Shown here one piece after another: positions 20,971-33,400 of a stretch of DNA of 64,000 nt. Below the pieces are notes generated by a model. That model saw only the letters and a program-made list of their open reading frames with translations, was not told where the DNA came from and searched no databases. Numbering within the stretch: the first letter of the stretch is position 1; the number at the start of each line of letters is the position of its first letter. The DNA is from Sphagnum compactum (lineage: Eukaryota > Bryophyta > Sphagnopsida > Sphagnales): contig OZ234502.1 of NCBI GenBank assembly GCA_965153455.1, positions 10,261,495 to 10,325,494 of the forward strand, written 5' to 3'. The translations under genes and the position numbers were made by a program.

Positions 20971-23900
20971 GCATTAATTGTTTGAATAATTCATTTTATT
21001 ACTCATGATCGACAACTTTTGTGATTCACAAAACAATTCCTTCTCTAAAGCTTTAAACAAATGCAAAATAAATCCAATGGTGAAATTAAAATCAAATTCA
21101 TTTGGCCAGAATTCCTTGAAATATTGAGCAAACACTTCATCCCGATGCCCATTAGCAATCATTTTGGTGAAGGTAATCATCAATTGACCTAGCCCAACAT
21201 CCGATTTCTTTTGCACCTGGAACCTTGGCATAGTTGTTTTTGAATGATCAATTTTTTATTATGAATGAGGCACAAAAATTTCTCTTTTGATTGAATGGAT
21301 TCTACTTTCCAATTGTAGTAAAATCATCTTCATGATTCTTTGTGCTTGTTATGTCTTTTTTGTTTTATTTCTTGTTCCTTAACATTAACATTATTTTTCC
21401 AACTTTGGATATCAAGTCATTCAAAAATTCATATACTATGATTTTGCAAAGGTTGAACCCCTTTTCAACACATGCACATTCAAATGATATTTCCTTCTCA
21501 ATTGGTTCATAAGGGTGAAAACATGGTCAAAGGAGCTAGGGGTGCCAAGGTAAAAATCATTTTCCAAGGACTACACATGACATGTGTTGTTTTTGTGTTG
21601 GTTTATAACTTTAAATTGTATATTTCAGATACCCCATTTGACATTACATTTTAGATATAAATACATTTAAACTACAAATTGATTTTATATCATGTATATT
21701 ATGCATTCATGACCTTTATCATATAAATATGAACAACTTTTGTTAAAGGTGCATTTTTCAAATCCATAATTTTTAAGGTAAAAAACATTTTTGAACCAAA
21801 CATGCTCAAATGAACTATAAATCTTTTGAATTCAAATCCTTTTGCCCTTCTAATGACCAACGTTAACTCATCTCCAATTTTTAGAAGGAATGGTGCACAT
21901 TGGTAGAAAAAAAGGATGTTTGAAAAAAACAAGGATTGTCCACTCTCAAGGTTTGAATACTTTGAACATATAAAAACATTTTTTTAATTTGTGTCAAACT
22001 TTTAGCATGTCCACTTGCAATTAATGAAAAATATTCCAAAAAACAGTATGACAATCCAAACTATTGTGCTTCATTTGTGATTTTTCAAACATACAAAAAT
22101 GTAAATTTAAGGAGTGTCCATTCACTTGGGTGGCTCTCTTGATTTTGTTCTTATCCATATAGACTAAAAGATTTCATAAATATTTAATTCCTTTCTAATT
22201 TGCAACCACAAACATAAAATAATAAAAAACTTTGAAAATTAATCTCTTCAAAATTAAGGCTGTATACCCAATTTAAAGCAAAGGAAGCACAAGCAAACAA
22301 ACAAGAATAACCAATATGATAAAAACCACATATGTGACATCAAGCACACCTCATTGTTCCATTCTCGAATACTTTCCATGCGTCTAAAATCAAAAGGCAA
22401 ACACCTTGTCTCCCATTCCCAATTCCTTTCATTTGATGTGGCATTATATCAATGCATTGGTTAATAAATGGTTGAACATTGCATTCTGCATGTTTAGTTA
22501 CAAAACATTACTTTTTCATTCTAGCATTTTTGTGCAACCTTTTTCTTCGTTTCACATCTATAATATTGCTTATAGGATAAGTAAGTAGAACCTAAAATGC
22601 CAACCATCCTATACTAGGCCCCCCTCACAAATATTGACTTCTTATACAATGTGGAACTCCAACTTCTTTACTCCAAGTTTTTGGTGCAATCTTCTTGGAA
22701 CATCCAAAATATAAGATCTTGTATTTACAAAAGACAAGTTCCACACTCATGTTAGATGATGGATGTCTTGTCATGAAAAAAATGTTCACCATAGTTGAAA
22801 GAACAACAACTACATACATTCACACTATAGATTGATCCATCACTTAAAAGTATTTCAATCTTTGAAACAAATGAATACACATTTAAGTCCTTTTGTCTTC
22901 TCTTCTCAAATGTGTATTTTTTTTTCTTCACACTAATAGTTCCCTCCTCATCATCTTCTCAAATGTGATGATGATAAACAATGACTATCAAGAATTGTTT
23001 GTGACAATGGCCATTTTTAAATGATCATAATTTGTTATTTATCATTAGGACAACTCAACATTGTTACTCCAACATGATTTTCACCAAGGTCCTTGTCAAG
23101 GATAAGCTTTTTAGGGTCACACATAGTTTAAATTCACCTTCTAGTAATTGGCTCTCCTACACAATTCACCAAATCACATTTCTTTCCACACATTAAATAA
23201 TATAAAACTTTTTATTCAAAGGGCACCACCCCTTAATTTTGTTAACACAAGTTGTGATTTTTCTACTCTTAGTCCATTTCTTCCTTAACTTGCATCATGC
23301 TTTGTTCAAGCAATAAAGTTGTTTAATTATTATTCATTGTTAAATTCCTCATTTGTTAAAGTTCAAGCTAGTTTTCTTTAAGTTATATCTTTGTCATGTC
23401 CTTCAAAATGATTTGGTTATAACCATTGCAACAATCCTTTAGATTATTATGGTTAATTTTTAATTTAAATTATCATAATATATGAAATTGAATGACAATC
23501 CATATTGTAATCAAGTTTCAACCAATTTTCAAAAACCCACTTAACCACTTCAAGTTTTTTATTGGTTTAATTAATCCGACCTTTAGAACTTTTTTGTTCC
23601 ATTTTTATTGTGAAAATAATAATTGGATTTGTTTGTTTTGACTTTTAGTAAAGTATTTCATTGATTTTATATTGGGCAATGATTAATTTTTTATAAAATT
23701 TTTGCAATCACCATTTTCGACACCTCATAGATTGTGACAAAATGCATGATGATACTCTTTTTTTATTATTTTGAAAATCCCTCATTCTTTTATTGTTTTG
23801 CTTTGCCAAATAATTCAAAAAAATTGATCTTTGAAAATTCCAGCTCACTGTAATTAAGTGACTTCATTAATAGGTCCAACATATTGTTTCCAAATTCACA

Positions 23901-25897
23901 TGGAATCCATTTTTTAATAATTCATTAACCTTAATTGAGAAAAAATGAAACCTTGCATGCCAAATTTCATTGTACCTTATGATTTCTTGAATAATTTCAT
24001 TTATCAAAAACTTTCAATAAGTCTTTACATTTGATAATGCCTTCAACTAAAAGTAGTACCAAAAATGGGTTCACATTTAGCTCCCACCTCATGTTGGCCC
24101 TTATTTTGGTAATGCCTTGAACCTTGGGCCTTTAACCTTACACATGAAAGCCTTTGTTACATGGTTGACATCCCCAAGCACAATAACCCTATCCTTAGAG
24201 TTCATATATAAGCCATAAAAGATATTAAATGTAATATCCTTCCTACAAGATAAACAAGGCCTAAGGTTCCCATATCTATTGTTTATCAAGGTCAAAGAAT
24301 ATCATTTTTTCTTTGTGTTATAATTAAGTTGTAAATGAGGTTCATGTATAAATGGGTTCTCTTTAAGGATAGCCACCTAGGGACATGAGTCGAAAGGTGT
24401 TCCCAAACCTCAAGAAAACCTATGAATATAAAAACTTCCACACACATAAATGACTTTCTTTTTATTGGAAGGTGGTAACATATAAGAATAGAAGGATCTC
24501 CCCTTGGGATAAGGCCGTAGGGTTTTCCTCCTGAGGGAGATCCCTCAAAGTACAAAGAAATAAAAAATAGTCGTTTACATATGGAATTAAGAGCAAAATT
24601 TGCAATATAATTCATCAAACAAATGATAATGAATCTTGATACAAAGGAATTGGTATTCAAAGATTGAAATCAACAACAATTAAATGCTTCTTAAAAAATG
24701 GCCAATGTTTTGTGCTACACCTATGCTACATATTAACTATTATTTTTAGCTATTTGCAATGCAAATCAAGCCAATAATGTTATGAAAAAATGTTGCCAAT
24801 TTAACCAATAATGTGAAAAAACTTACAAATCTAGCCAATAACAATGCTCCCATCGAAGCTTGACTATGCATGTTGTACGTCCTTTGTTCTCATTGAACAA
24901 CATGATATCCTTCAAAAAGCTTGTAGCATCCATAAGATCTATCATAATAATGAAATTTTGGAATTGATTTTGAACATAAGATGTCAAGCACTTGAACCTA
25001 AAACACCAAATTGCGATTTCTCCATTTCTTTCTTGGTCAACATTATCAGTTGGTCATGATTAGCTATATAATTAAATCTAAATTAATTATGCCTAATCTA
25101 ATTTAATTCTAAGCTAATTTAATTTAATGTGTAGTTTAGTTGTGAACCAATTCCAATGTGAATAGGTTCAGATTAATTTGTGGATTGGGTATTCCAACTT
25201 TTGTAATCTCAAATCTCTCTTTGGTGATTTGAAATTTCAAAACGTAGTGGTTTCTATTTTGCATGTTTTTGTGCTTATGCAAGTTCTTTTGCAAGTTTTG
25301 TGTGATTGTTTTCTTATTATGTTTTGGGTTTGGATTCCTACTTGTTGTAGGTGAGTTCATTTTAATTTGAGGATGGTTACCATTTAAGTTTTATTTGTTT
25401 TGTGTTGTATGTGTGATGGCAGTGATAATTATAGGTGCCAATGTGATAGCGCACAACAACATTTCATTGAAAATCTTTCATGTTAGCCTTTTAATCATTC
25501 CCTTCTCAACTAGTTATTCCCATCAATGAAATTTGAACATGGATCTTGAAGTTGAAAATCGTCAAAAGTGGGAATGAATGTTTCATGTCGAGGCAAATCT
25601 TCATCTAGATTGCGACACAATGGAAATAACATGCACATTAAGATCATTATCATATCCAAGATGTTGTAGAGCATCAAAATAAGGTTCCACTTTGAAATCA
25701 AAAAATGTTCATATAAGATTTTAACATTGTCAATGAATGAACAATCTATGTCAATAACCACTTGAAAAACATGAGGTTCATCATGACCATCTGACAAGAG
25801 AAGAGCATCTTGAATCACATCACCCTGGGTAAATGTAAAACTAGAAAATCTAAGCTATTGGTATGGAAAGAAAAACTTGGTGGGCACTAGGCAAGGA
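20971..25897. other. AT-rich intergenic DNA with transposon-like debris
   Basis: No intact gene. A minus-strand open frame at 20974-21231 (GLGQLMITFTKMIANGHRDE, VFAQYFKEFWPNEF) directly precedes the decayed transposon protein and might be its N-terminal part, but I do not recognise it. Around 24,020-24,120 the words GTCTTTACATTT and CCCTTATTTTGGTAATGCC recur, as they do at 38,330-38,412. Confidence 0.4.
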
Positions 25898-25995
25898 AGG
25901 CTTCACCCCAAGGGAAGCTCTTGTTAGAATAGCTTGCTCTTGTTATGGTCCTTGTTATGGGCAAGCTATTCTCCAAGTCCCTTGGGGTGAAGCCT
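25898..25995. repeat. 98-bp fold-back with nested perfect arms
   Basis: Outer arms AGGCTTCACCCCAAGGGA (25898-25915) and TCCCTTGGGGTGAAGCCT (25978-25995) are perfectly complementary over 18 bp. Inner arms GAATAGCTTGC (25927-25937) and GCAAGCTATTC (25961-25971) pair too. It is a likely MITE or fold-back element. Confidence 0.9.
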
Positions 25996-26064
25996 CCGCC
26001 CCATTATACTTTATAAATGTTAAAAAAATGGTCTGAAGTCTGAAAACAGAAACAGAAAGCAAAA

Positions 26065-26235
26065 GGAGGGAGTCCCAAAATCCCCCCACTTGCAGAAAAA
26101 GTGCGTAGAGGAGGGAGTCCCAAAATCCCCCACTTGCAGAAAAAGGGCGTACAGGAGGGAGTCCCAGAAAGTACGTGTCAGGACCTAAATGGAGTAGATA
26201 GGTATAACTGAGATAACAGGACCTAAATCATAAGT
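26065..26235. repeat. 44/45-bp tandem repeat and short direct repeat
   Basis: Units beginning GGAGGGAGTCCCAAAATCCC start at 26065, 26110 and 26154; the third is truncated. CAGGACCTAAAT then occurs twice (about 26,179 and 26,218). Confidence 0.85.
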
Positions 26236-28321
26236 ACCCGAAAAGGGACGACGTGGATGGTCCTTAGCCCACTTGAGAGGAATCGAGACGTCTTCTCACT
26301 AAAGGCAGCTTGCATACTTTCGTTGGCACGCCCGGCTTCCGGGATTGCCTCTCCTTTCTTTTCACGCTTCTTTTTGGATAAAGAGGGAGATCGGGGATCC
26401 CTGACCATAGCTGGGTACTTTAGTTCAGTGTGCTTCATATTAATTAGTTTTGGGGACCCCCCAAGTTCACCATTTTTTTTTTCAGCAATGGGCCTCTTTG
26501 ATTGGCCCATCACCCCCAAAAAAAAGTTTGGTAAAATTTTGGGCACTCCCAAAATAATAAACATATTGTAGTCTTGTGTGGTTTACATATAAGAATTAAC
26601 AAGAGAACTTTAAGCAAAGGATATGGGATAGAGTGCGGTGCTGTTGGGAACACATTGGGAACCTATTGTGCAGTAGGGAACAAAGTGAGAACATAATAAA
26701 TAACCATCCATCACTTGGTGAGAACGTGATGGAACCATACGGGAACACGTTGGTAACACCCAATTCCAAAACAATCCCACACCTACTTGCCTCTAAAAGA
26801 AAGAAAATTGGGCCTATTGGGTGCATGTTGTATCACCTCACTGGTTGGTTGGGTGAGCTCTCTGTTCCTAATTGTGTTGGTCACCAAATTTCTTTTGGGC
26901 CTAGGCGAATGGTAGAGGCATGAATTGTGGGGACATACATACTAACAGAACTTTTGTTCTTTGTACTTGTTTTTCTACTTTGTTTGGTGGGTGGTGACTA
27001 CTAAGGAAGAAGGAACCTGGGGTGAGGGCCGTTGTGATTTTGTTTTTGGGCGGCGGTTAGGTTTCACCCTGCCAGTGCATTTCCATTCAAACCTCAGAGA
27101 GCTCAGTTGCAGCCTGTTCCTTCAATCAAGACGTACTAGACAAATAATGCGAGTTGTTTGAGTCAAATGATCTTGTGGGGTTAACTAGTGAAACTTACAG
27201 ACAGGGATTCAGAATGAACATGCTACCATAGTATGTGCAAGGCAGGGCTGGATTATTAGGCACCTTTACTTTTGCAGAATCGACCTCTTTTGCCAATTGC
27301 AAGGAGGCCAGATTCTGCCACTTTTCCGCAATATCATCATCTGGTGGGTTCCTATTATGGTGGAAAATGGAAAATCTTGTGTGTTGTACAAGCCTCAAGT
27401 TGGTGATGTGAGCTCATCAACTTGGTTGGAAAGGAACTGAATGATTTGAATGAGTTTTGTATTAGGTGAAGCTCTGCATTTGTGATGGGTATTATCACAT
27501 GTAAGGTAAAGCCCGACCTGAGGACTTTAGCAAGCACAAAGACGTTGTCCAATGTTTTATAAAAAATTCTGCGACACCCACTGAGAGAGAATCCAGGGGT
27601 GGAAAACAGGGCAATTTTTAAAACGGAATAATACCCACAGACAACCCGACATTCTGTTGTTTTTAAATGCCCTGCAAATATCAGAGGAAAAAAAAAAATG
27701 TTGAGTAAGGTGTGCTCCAATTGCACACAAAAGATCTGAGTAGTTCTTTATGGTTGTTAGAAGGATGGATGGTAAGTGAACAAACAGTTTTCTGTTGTTA
27801 CCTTACGGTTGGTTACCTCATTACATGATACTAAAAATAGTGAAACAAAATTTGATGAAAATATGAAGCTGAGGTGAAAACCATCACAATTATCACAAGG
27901 TACAATCTGAAATAATTTTCACTCCTCGTATTACAATATCATGCTAGACGGTGTTTCCTTTTTTTAGTGAATTTTTCACTTTTTTTTTACCAAAACATCT
28001 GAGAGATTTTGGAAACTAATAATGTGTCTTTGTAGTGCAATTTCAACCAATTTTTCTATTTTTGAGGCAAAATTTGCCAAAACTTCGACATCACAAGTAT
28101 GAAAAAAATAAACGCTGATGATGCTAGATCATGAAGTAATAATAATTTCATATCTAGAAAAAACGAATTAATTTTTGGAAAAAAATTAATTATTTGGTTT
28201 TTTGTCCATCCATCTGGAAACTGACCCTAGGTTAGGGTACCCCCAATGAAGCAAGCCATTACTTGTAAGCATCTATTAAATCCTCACCCCTTTACCCAGG
28301 GAAGGCTGTCCTTGGACTCTT
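26236..28321. other. Intergenic DNA with repeat family B copy 2
   Basis: No gene recognised. GGGAACACATTGGGAAC at 26646-26662 is identical to an internal word of the Helitron (5397-5413, opposite strand). About 27,740-28,240 is a diverged copy of repeat family B, with GAAACTGACCCTAGGTTAGG at its right side. Confidence 0.5.
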
Positions 28322-28559
28322 AAGGTGCATTCACACTTAGTATTAAGTTAGTGTTAAGTGAAAATCTAGGTGGCAACTTAGGTGGTACCCAATGTTTCAA
28401 TGGGCAATTGTTTAATATTAAGTGAATGTTAACTTAACATAAGATCTTGGAGGTAAATAGGTTTAGGTTTTAAATGACTAGCTTTGTGTCAGGGGACTTA
28501 ATTCTAGACTCTTTAACACCTAGTGTGAATGCATTTCACACCATGTGTGAACGCACTTT
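28322..28559. mobile_element. MITE-like element with 15-bp imperfect terminal inverted repeats
   Basis: Left end AAGGTGCATTCACAC (28322-28336) and right end GTGTGAACGCACTTT (28545-28559) are inverted repeats with a few mismatches. A second GTGTGAATGCA lies just inside the right end. The interior (TAAGTGAATGTTAACTTAAC, ATCTTGGAG) resembles text at about 60,717-60,765, suggesting a second, worse-preserved copy. No clear target-site duplication and no ORF. Confidence 0.6.
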
Positions 28560-28939
28560 GTAAAGGATTGGAGTACCCTTCTGGCGATTGAAAATCTCCT
28601 CCAAAATCACTTCAGTTTCAAATTTGTAATTTTAATTTCGCTTTTTGAGGTGGGTGAGTAACAGGGTGTTTTTTTTTTCCCCCTCTCTAATTTTGTGATG
28701 TAACCAAAGTGGCAATCATCAATAAGACAATTTAGCCAGATTTGGAAGTAAGAAAATATGAAAGGTTTTTTTTAAAGATCTAGCAGCTTTCTATATTATG
28801 GCTACCTCTGCAACTTTAGGATGGAATTTTGCGATTTTTTTATTTTTATTTTTTCAAAAGAAATCGACTAAAAAGCTTTTTAAACGCTAAATTTTCGGCA
28901 ATTTGGAAGAAGAAATTTCGCCAATAAAAAAACCTCTTA

Positions 28940-30472
28940 TCGGGATGGCTTCGGGCGATTTCGGGCAGATCCATGGTTAAATCCGGTTTTTGCCCGATGG
29001 TGCTTTTCGGTATCGGCCCGATGGCTGTCGTACCGTATAGTCTTCAAAGGAATTGTGAGCGCGAGCGAAGCTCTCGTACTGCGCGTCCGTTCAGGCACCT
29101 TCCAACGCGCGAGAGCAAGCGAGGTACAACAGTGCAGTGCTTTTGCATCGGGCGATGTGAGAGAGAGAGAGAGAAAGAGAGCGAGAGTCCATCCTTCCTC
29201 ACATCATGCCTTCTTTTTGCTTTGCGATCATGCACACGACTGGACTACAAGGAGCACTGAATTCAGTGCATTTTTTTTTGGGTCACCTTTGGCTGTCTTC
29301 TCGTGCGTGCAGGTTAGATGCCGTTTCCATGGTTGCAATCCCGGCCGGATTCCCATTCGAACTGCAGCTGAGTACTGACTGCTTTTACAACTTTCAGGCA
29401 GTGAACACCATAGCATGCATATTAAGAAGAGTAGGAAAGAAGGCTGGTGGAAAAGCGGCTTTCGAATTGATAATCGTGAAAGATTCGTCGATTGCCCGAA
29501 GCGTCAGATTTTTAGTGAACTACAGCAAAAGTGGAGAGCGCTAAAAAGTTCGTGAGAAAGCGCTTCTGGAGTCGCTATATAAACGAACGCGTCCGTGAAT
29601 TATAACCAAGGGCGGCGGTGGAGATGGTGCCTTCCCAGAATGCAGAGTAATCCCCGCGCCAGTCGCTCTGTCTTTTCCTTTTCTTTATGTACAAGTTGCG
29701 CTCTCTCTCTCTCTCTCAACCTTTTTTTGCAAGGTTGGACTCGGACTCAAGAGCAATCTGTCCCCAGTTGTAGCCGTCCCGTTTGTAACGTTGTAATTTG
29801 CGCAGTGGAAGTGAAGCGCAAAAGCACCTCCGTAGTCGATGGAAGGATCACTCGGCACAGGATCTCTACTGTTCAATAATCGAGAGTAATATGATCTTTA
29901 CGTTAGAGATGCTGCAGTTCCGTCATGGTCTGTAAACAATATATAATGCATGCGCCTCTTGTTGCAGAGCAAGTAGTTGTGTTCGAGAAATTGATTGCAT
30001 GAGTTGTTAGAAGTGCAGATCTAGCGTTTGGTGCAGGCGCTTACATTCTGCGACGGGCGTTGTCGAAGTTGCGAGTCGGCTCTGTGGTTGCATCGACAAG
30101 CATTCTTGATCAAGCAAGAATTCTGCGGATGGTGAGATTTTACAATTCGGGAGAGAGAGGAGTTCAGAGCTCACAGCAGCAGCTGGTGAGCGCCGCGCAG
30201 TTAGCACAGCTCGCAGGCTGGCTGATTAGACTCGCAGAATCACGCTCCAGGCCTCCTTAATGCCTCTGGTGCTGCGATCGGGCTCTCGCCGGCATACGTG
30301 ACTGCTGGCAGGCACCCTCCCTGCTTCCTCCCTCCCAGCCTGTAATCAGCTGCTTCCAAAGTATCGGTTCCTTCCAGATCTTCTTATCCCCGGCCGTTCC
30401 TCCATCTCCCCGTCGTTTTGTCTTGCGATTCGTCTTTATACAAGAAAGATCTGTTCCTAGACTTCTTCAAGA
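28940..30472 (+). promoter_or_regulatory. GC-rich 5' region of the P-type ATPase gene
   Basis: Composition changes sharply from AT-rich to GC- and CpG-rich at about 28,940. GA/CT microsatellites lie at about 29,156-29,188 and 29,699-29,719. A TATA-like TATATAAA at 29576-29583 is followed about 890 bp later by the predicted ATG. Open frames here are basic and low complexity and I take them as chance. The stretch probably contains the promoter and a long 5' UTR. Confidence 0.5.
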
Positions 30473-33400
30473 ATGAACGGCGTCAACGCCGGAAGTGCAA
30501 CCATGTCGGGGCGAGTGCATGCCGTCCAGAAAAGTTTCTCTCGTTGCTTCTGCGGTGAGTACTACCAGGTCTCCTCCTGTACATCCGCGCTCTTTCGTTT
30601 TTTGCATCTGTCTTGCTCAATTGCTACAAGCAAATTTTTTTCTTGTGTCAGCAGATAGTCGATAAGGTCATAGTATCTGCAATTTGTGAAGCTAGCAGTC
30701 TCTTGCAAGGATCTGTTGCAAGATCCTTGTGCAAGAATGACAGTGCCATTAGTAATCTTCGGTTCCTACAGCATCGAAACGACGAGGTGAACGTTCCTTT
30801 CGAATTCCATCTCCATGCTAATGCTGAATTCCTGTGGTAGCTCAGGATCATTTGTTCTTCAAGTCTCGACAGGTTTAGAGGCATTTGTGCAAAGCACCCT
30901 GTCTATCAACGCAGCCAGTGATGGCCCCACTGCGGTTGCACGCCTGGACTCTACTTACGAAGGTAGGTACAAATCTTTGGCCCGATCAAACCTGCTAATA
31001 AAACGATCTGATGTAGGTATCCTGCTGCATGTGCACTGTTTTCTACTCCAGAGAAAAAATTGCAGCAAATGATCTTCTGAAGAGTCCACAGACAGCAGTC
31101 CTTATCACCTGTACTGTCTTGATATACCAAAGAATTGAAATGAAGAAACTACTAGAGAAGAGAGCATTTCAATTCTTGATCAAAAGACAGGTTTTAAGAA
31201 ATCAAGATTACATGTACTGCTGTGTCTGAGACAAGTCTATCTTGGTTGTGCTCAAGGGCTGGATGAGCAAACAGCAAAAGTTCGGTTGGTGGAATTTGGG
31301 CCCAATTTGCTTTCTCACAAATCCAGGGCAACATGGTGGTGGATTTTGTGGAATGCTTTCTTCCATCCTTTCAACGCGATTCTGTTGGTCTTGGCTGCAA
31401 TCTCAGGAGCCACCAGTGACATGTCAACACTCTCCATCATGGTTGCTATGGTTGTTCTTAGTGTTGGGCTTCGATTCTGGCAGGTATGTTTTTGTAACCT
31501 GCCTGCTTGTTTATATCTGGGACCATCAGGATAATGATTTTTCACTTGTCTGTAGACTGATGGTAAAAAGATTTCGCAAAAAATCTTCAGACTGATGGGA
31601 GAAATATTTTGCAATTATCTTCAGACCTACTCTGTGCTTGTGGTTGCAATTATTTTGCCAAGAGCTTGGCTTAGACATAGTGGTGGATTTTTGTGGAATG
31701 CTTTCTTCCATCCGGGTTCTTGTCAACAATTTTAGGACAAACTATTGGATTTGCTCATGAAATTTCCTGAGTGAATGTTGTAGGAGTTGACTAGTACACA
31801 AGCAGCATCCAAACTGTCAGAACTGGTGCAATGTCGTAGCACTGTGCTGAGACGGAGAAATTCCTCTGAGCCTGGCAGTGAGATGGAGATCAACCAGAAA
31901 GATGTAGTCCCCGGGGACATTGTGGTTCTTTCTTCTGGTGACCTCATTCCCGGTGACGTTCGTCTTCTCACTTCAAAGGACATGTTTGTCAGGTGAGTGC
32001 TTGTGCGCTTTGTAATGGTTTTTGTACAAGTATCAAAAACTGCTGCTATCATTGACATAGAATACTACAGTGATGACAAGTTTTGGGAGATCTGAACCCT
32101 GTTCAACTCTCTTTCACCTAGCTTGCACTCGTGAAGTTTCTTAACACTGGCAGTGGACTTTGTCAGAGTGATGAATGATTTGGTGAGGATGGTTTTGGCT
32201 TGTTGAGTGCAGCCAATCATCATTGACAGGTGAGTGCATGCCAGTGGAGAAGCATGCAGAATTGATGGAGGAGAAAGGTACTCCCCTGCTGGAACTTCGG
32301 AACATATGCTTGATGGTAATTCTCTTCTTTTACTCCATCAAAGCTTTCTTCTTGTCCTGAAAGGGTAGGATGAAGCTTTCATTCTGGGATTGTCCAAATG
32401 ACATGAATGATCTGATCCCTGGAAGGTTTTGTATTTGCAGGGCACAAATGTGCTCTCTGGATCTGGCACTGCTGTGGTGCTCTCTACAGGAGACAAGACA
32501 TACATCAGCACCATCTCGTCAGTGTTGTCTCAGAGAGCTCCAGTGAATGCATTCCAGCAGGGTGTGCGGAGAGTTTCTTACCTTCTTATCTGCTTCATGT
32601 TAGCTATGGTGCCAATTGTGATTGTGCTCAGTGGCCTCACAACCAAGCATTGGGGAAGCAGCCTTCTCTTTGGAATATCTGTTGCTGTTGGACTTACACC
32701 AGAGATGCTTCCCATGATTGTCAATGCCAATTTAGCCCGTGGTGCCAAGGCCATGGCGAGTAAAAAGTGTATTGTCAAGCGCCTGGATGCAATTCAAAAC
32801 CTTGGTGCCATGTAAAAGTCCAATTTTGACCTTCTCTATTGACATAATTGTAATTGAAGCTCTGACAATTGCAACTGCAGATCTGTAGAGATTTTGTTGT
32901 TATTCCAATGTAGCAGGTCTGACAAATTGTGGTGGTGGCAGGGACATATTGTGCACAGATAAAACAGGTACCCTCACCAACGACCATGTGGTGATGATCC
33001 AATACTTGGACTGTCATGAGGCAAGCTCTCTACATGTGCTGCAGTTTGCATACTTGAATGCCTTCTTTCAGACAGGTCTGAAGAACCTGCTAGACAAGGC
33101 AATAATTGAATTTGGAGATTCTGCAGTGGACTTGGGCATGAGTAATTATGCAACACTGAAGTGGGAGAAGATTGATGAAATTCCATTTGACTTTGAACGC
33201 CGTCGCTTGTCTGTTATCCTGGAGGAGAAAGGACCAGGCCATGACCCAAGTAAAGACAAGAAACGGATTATGGTCACAAAGGGGGCTCTGGAAGAAATGC
33301 TGAATGCCTGTTCTTGGGTGCAAGAAAGTGATGATGAAAGCAGTTTGACTCTCTTGACTGATGATAAGCGGACACAGCTGTTGACTGTGGGAGAGAAACT

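Noticed and set aside
20974-21231. 85-residue minus-strand open frame just upstream of the decayed transposon protein
   Set aside because: It looks protein-like but I cannot match it to any family, so I did not call it a gene.
26257-26571. Long open frames on both strands (about 104-113 codons)
   Set aside because: They are mirror frames of the same low-complexity stretch with no recognisable domain.
28973-29891. Arg/Ser-rich open frames before the ATPase gene
   Set aside because: GA/CT microsatellites produce RERERE-type text; no conservation seen and a TATA box follows inside the region.
30658-30786. Exon-like segment ([20 protein letters not shown]...) with AG and GT edges
   Set aside because: Its open frame does not fit the phase-1 donor of exon 1 or the downstream phase-1 acceptors; it could be an alternative exon, but the in-phase model skips it.
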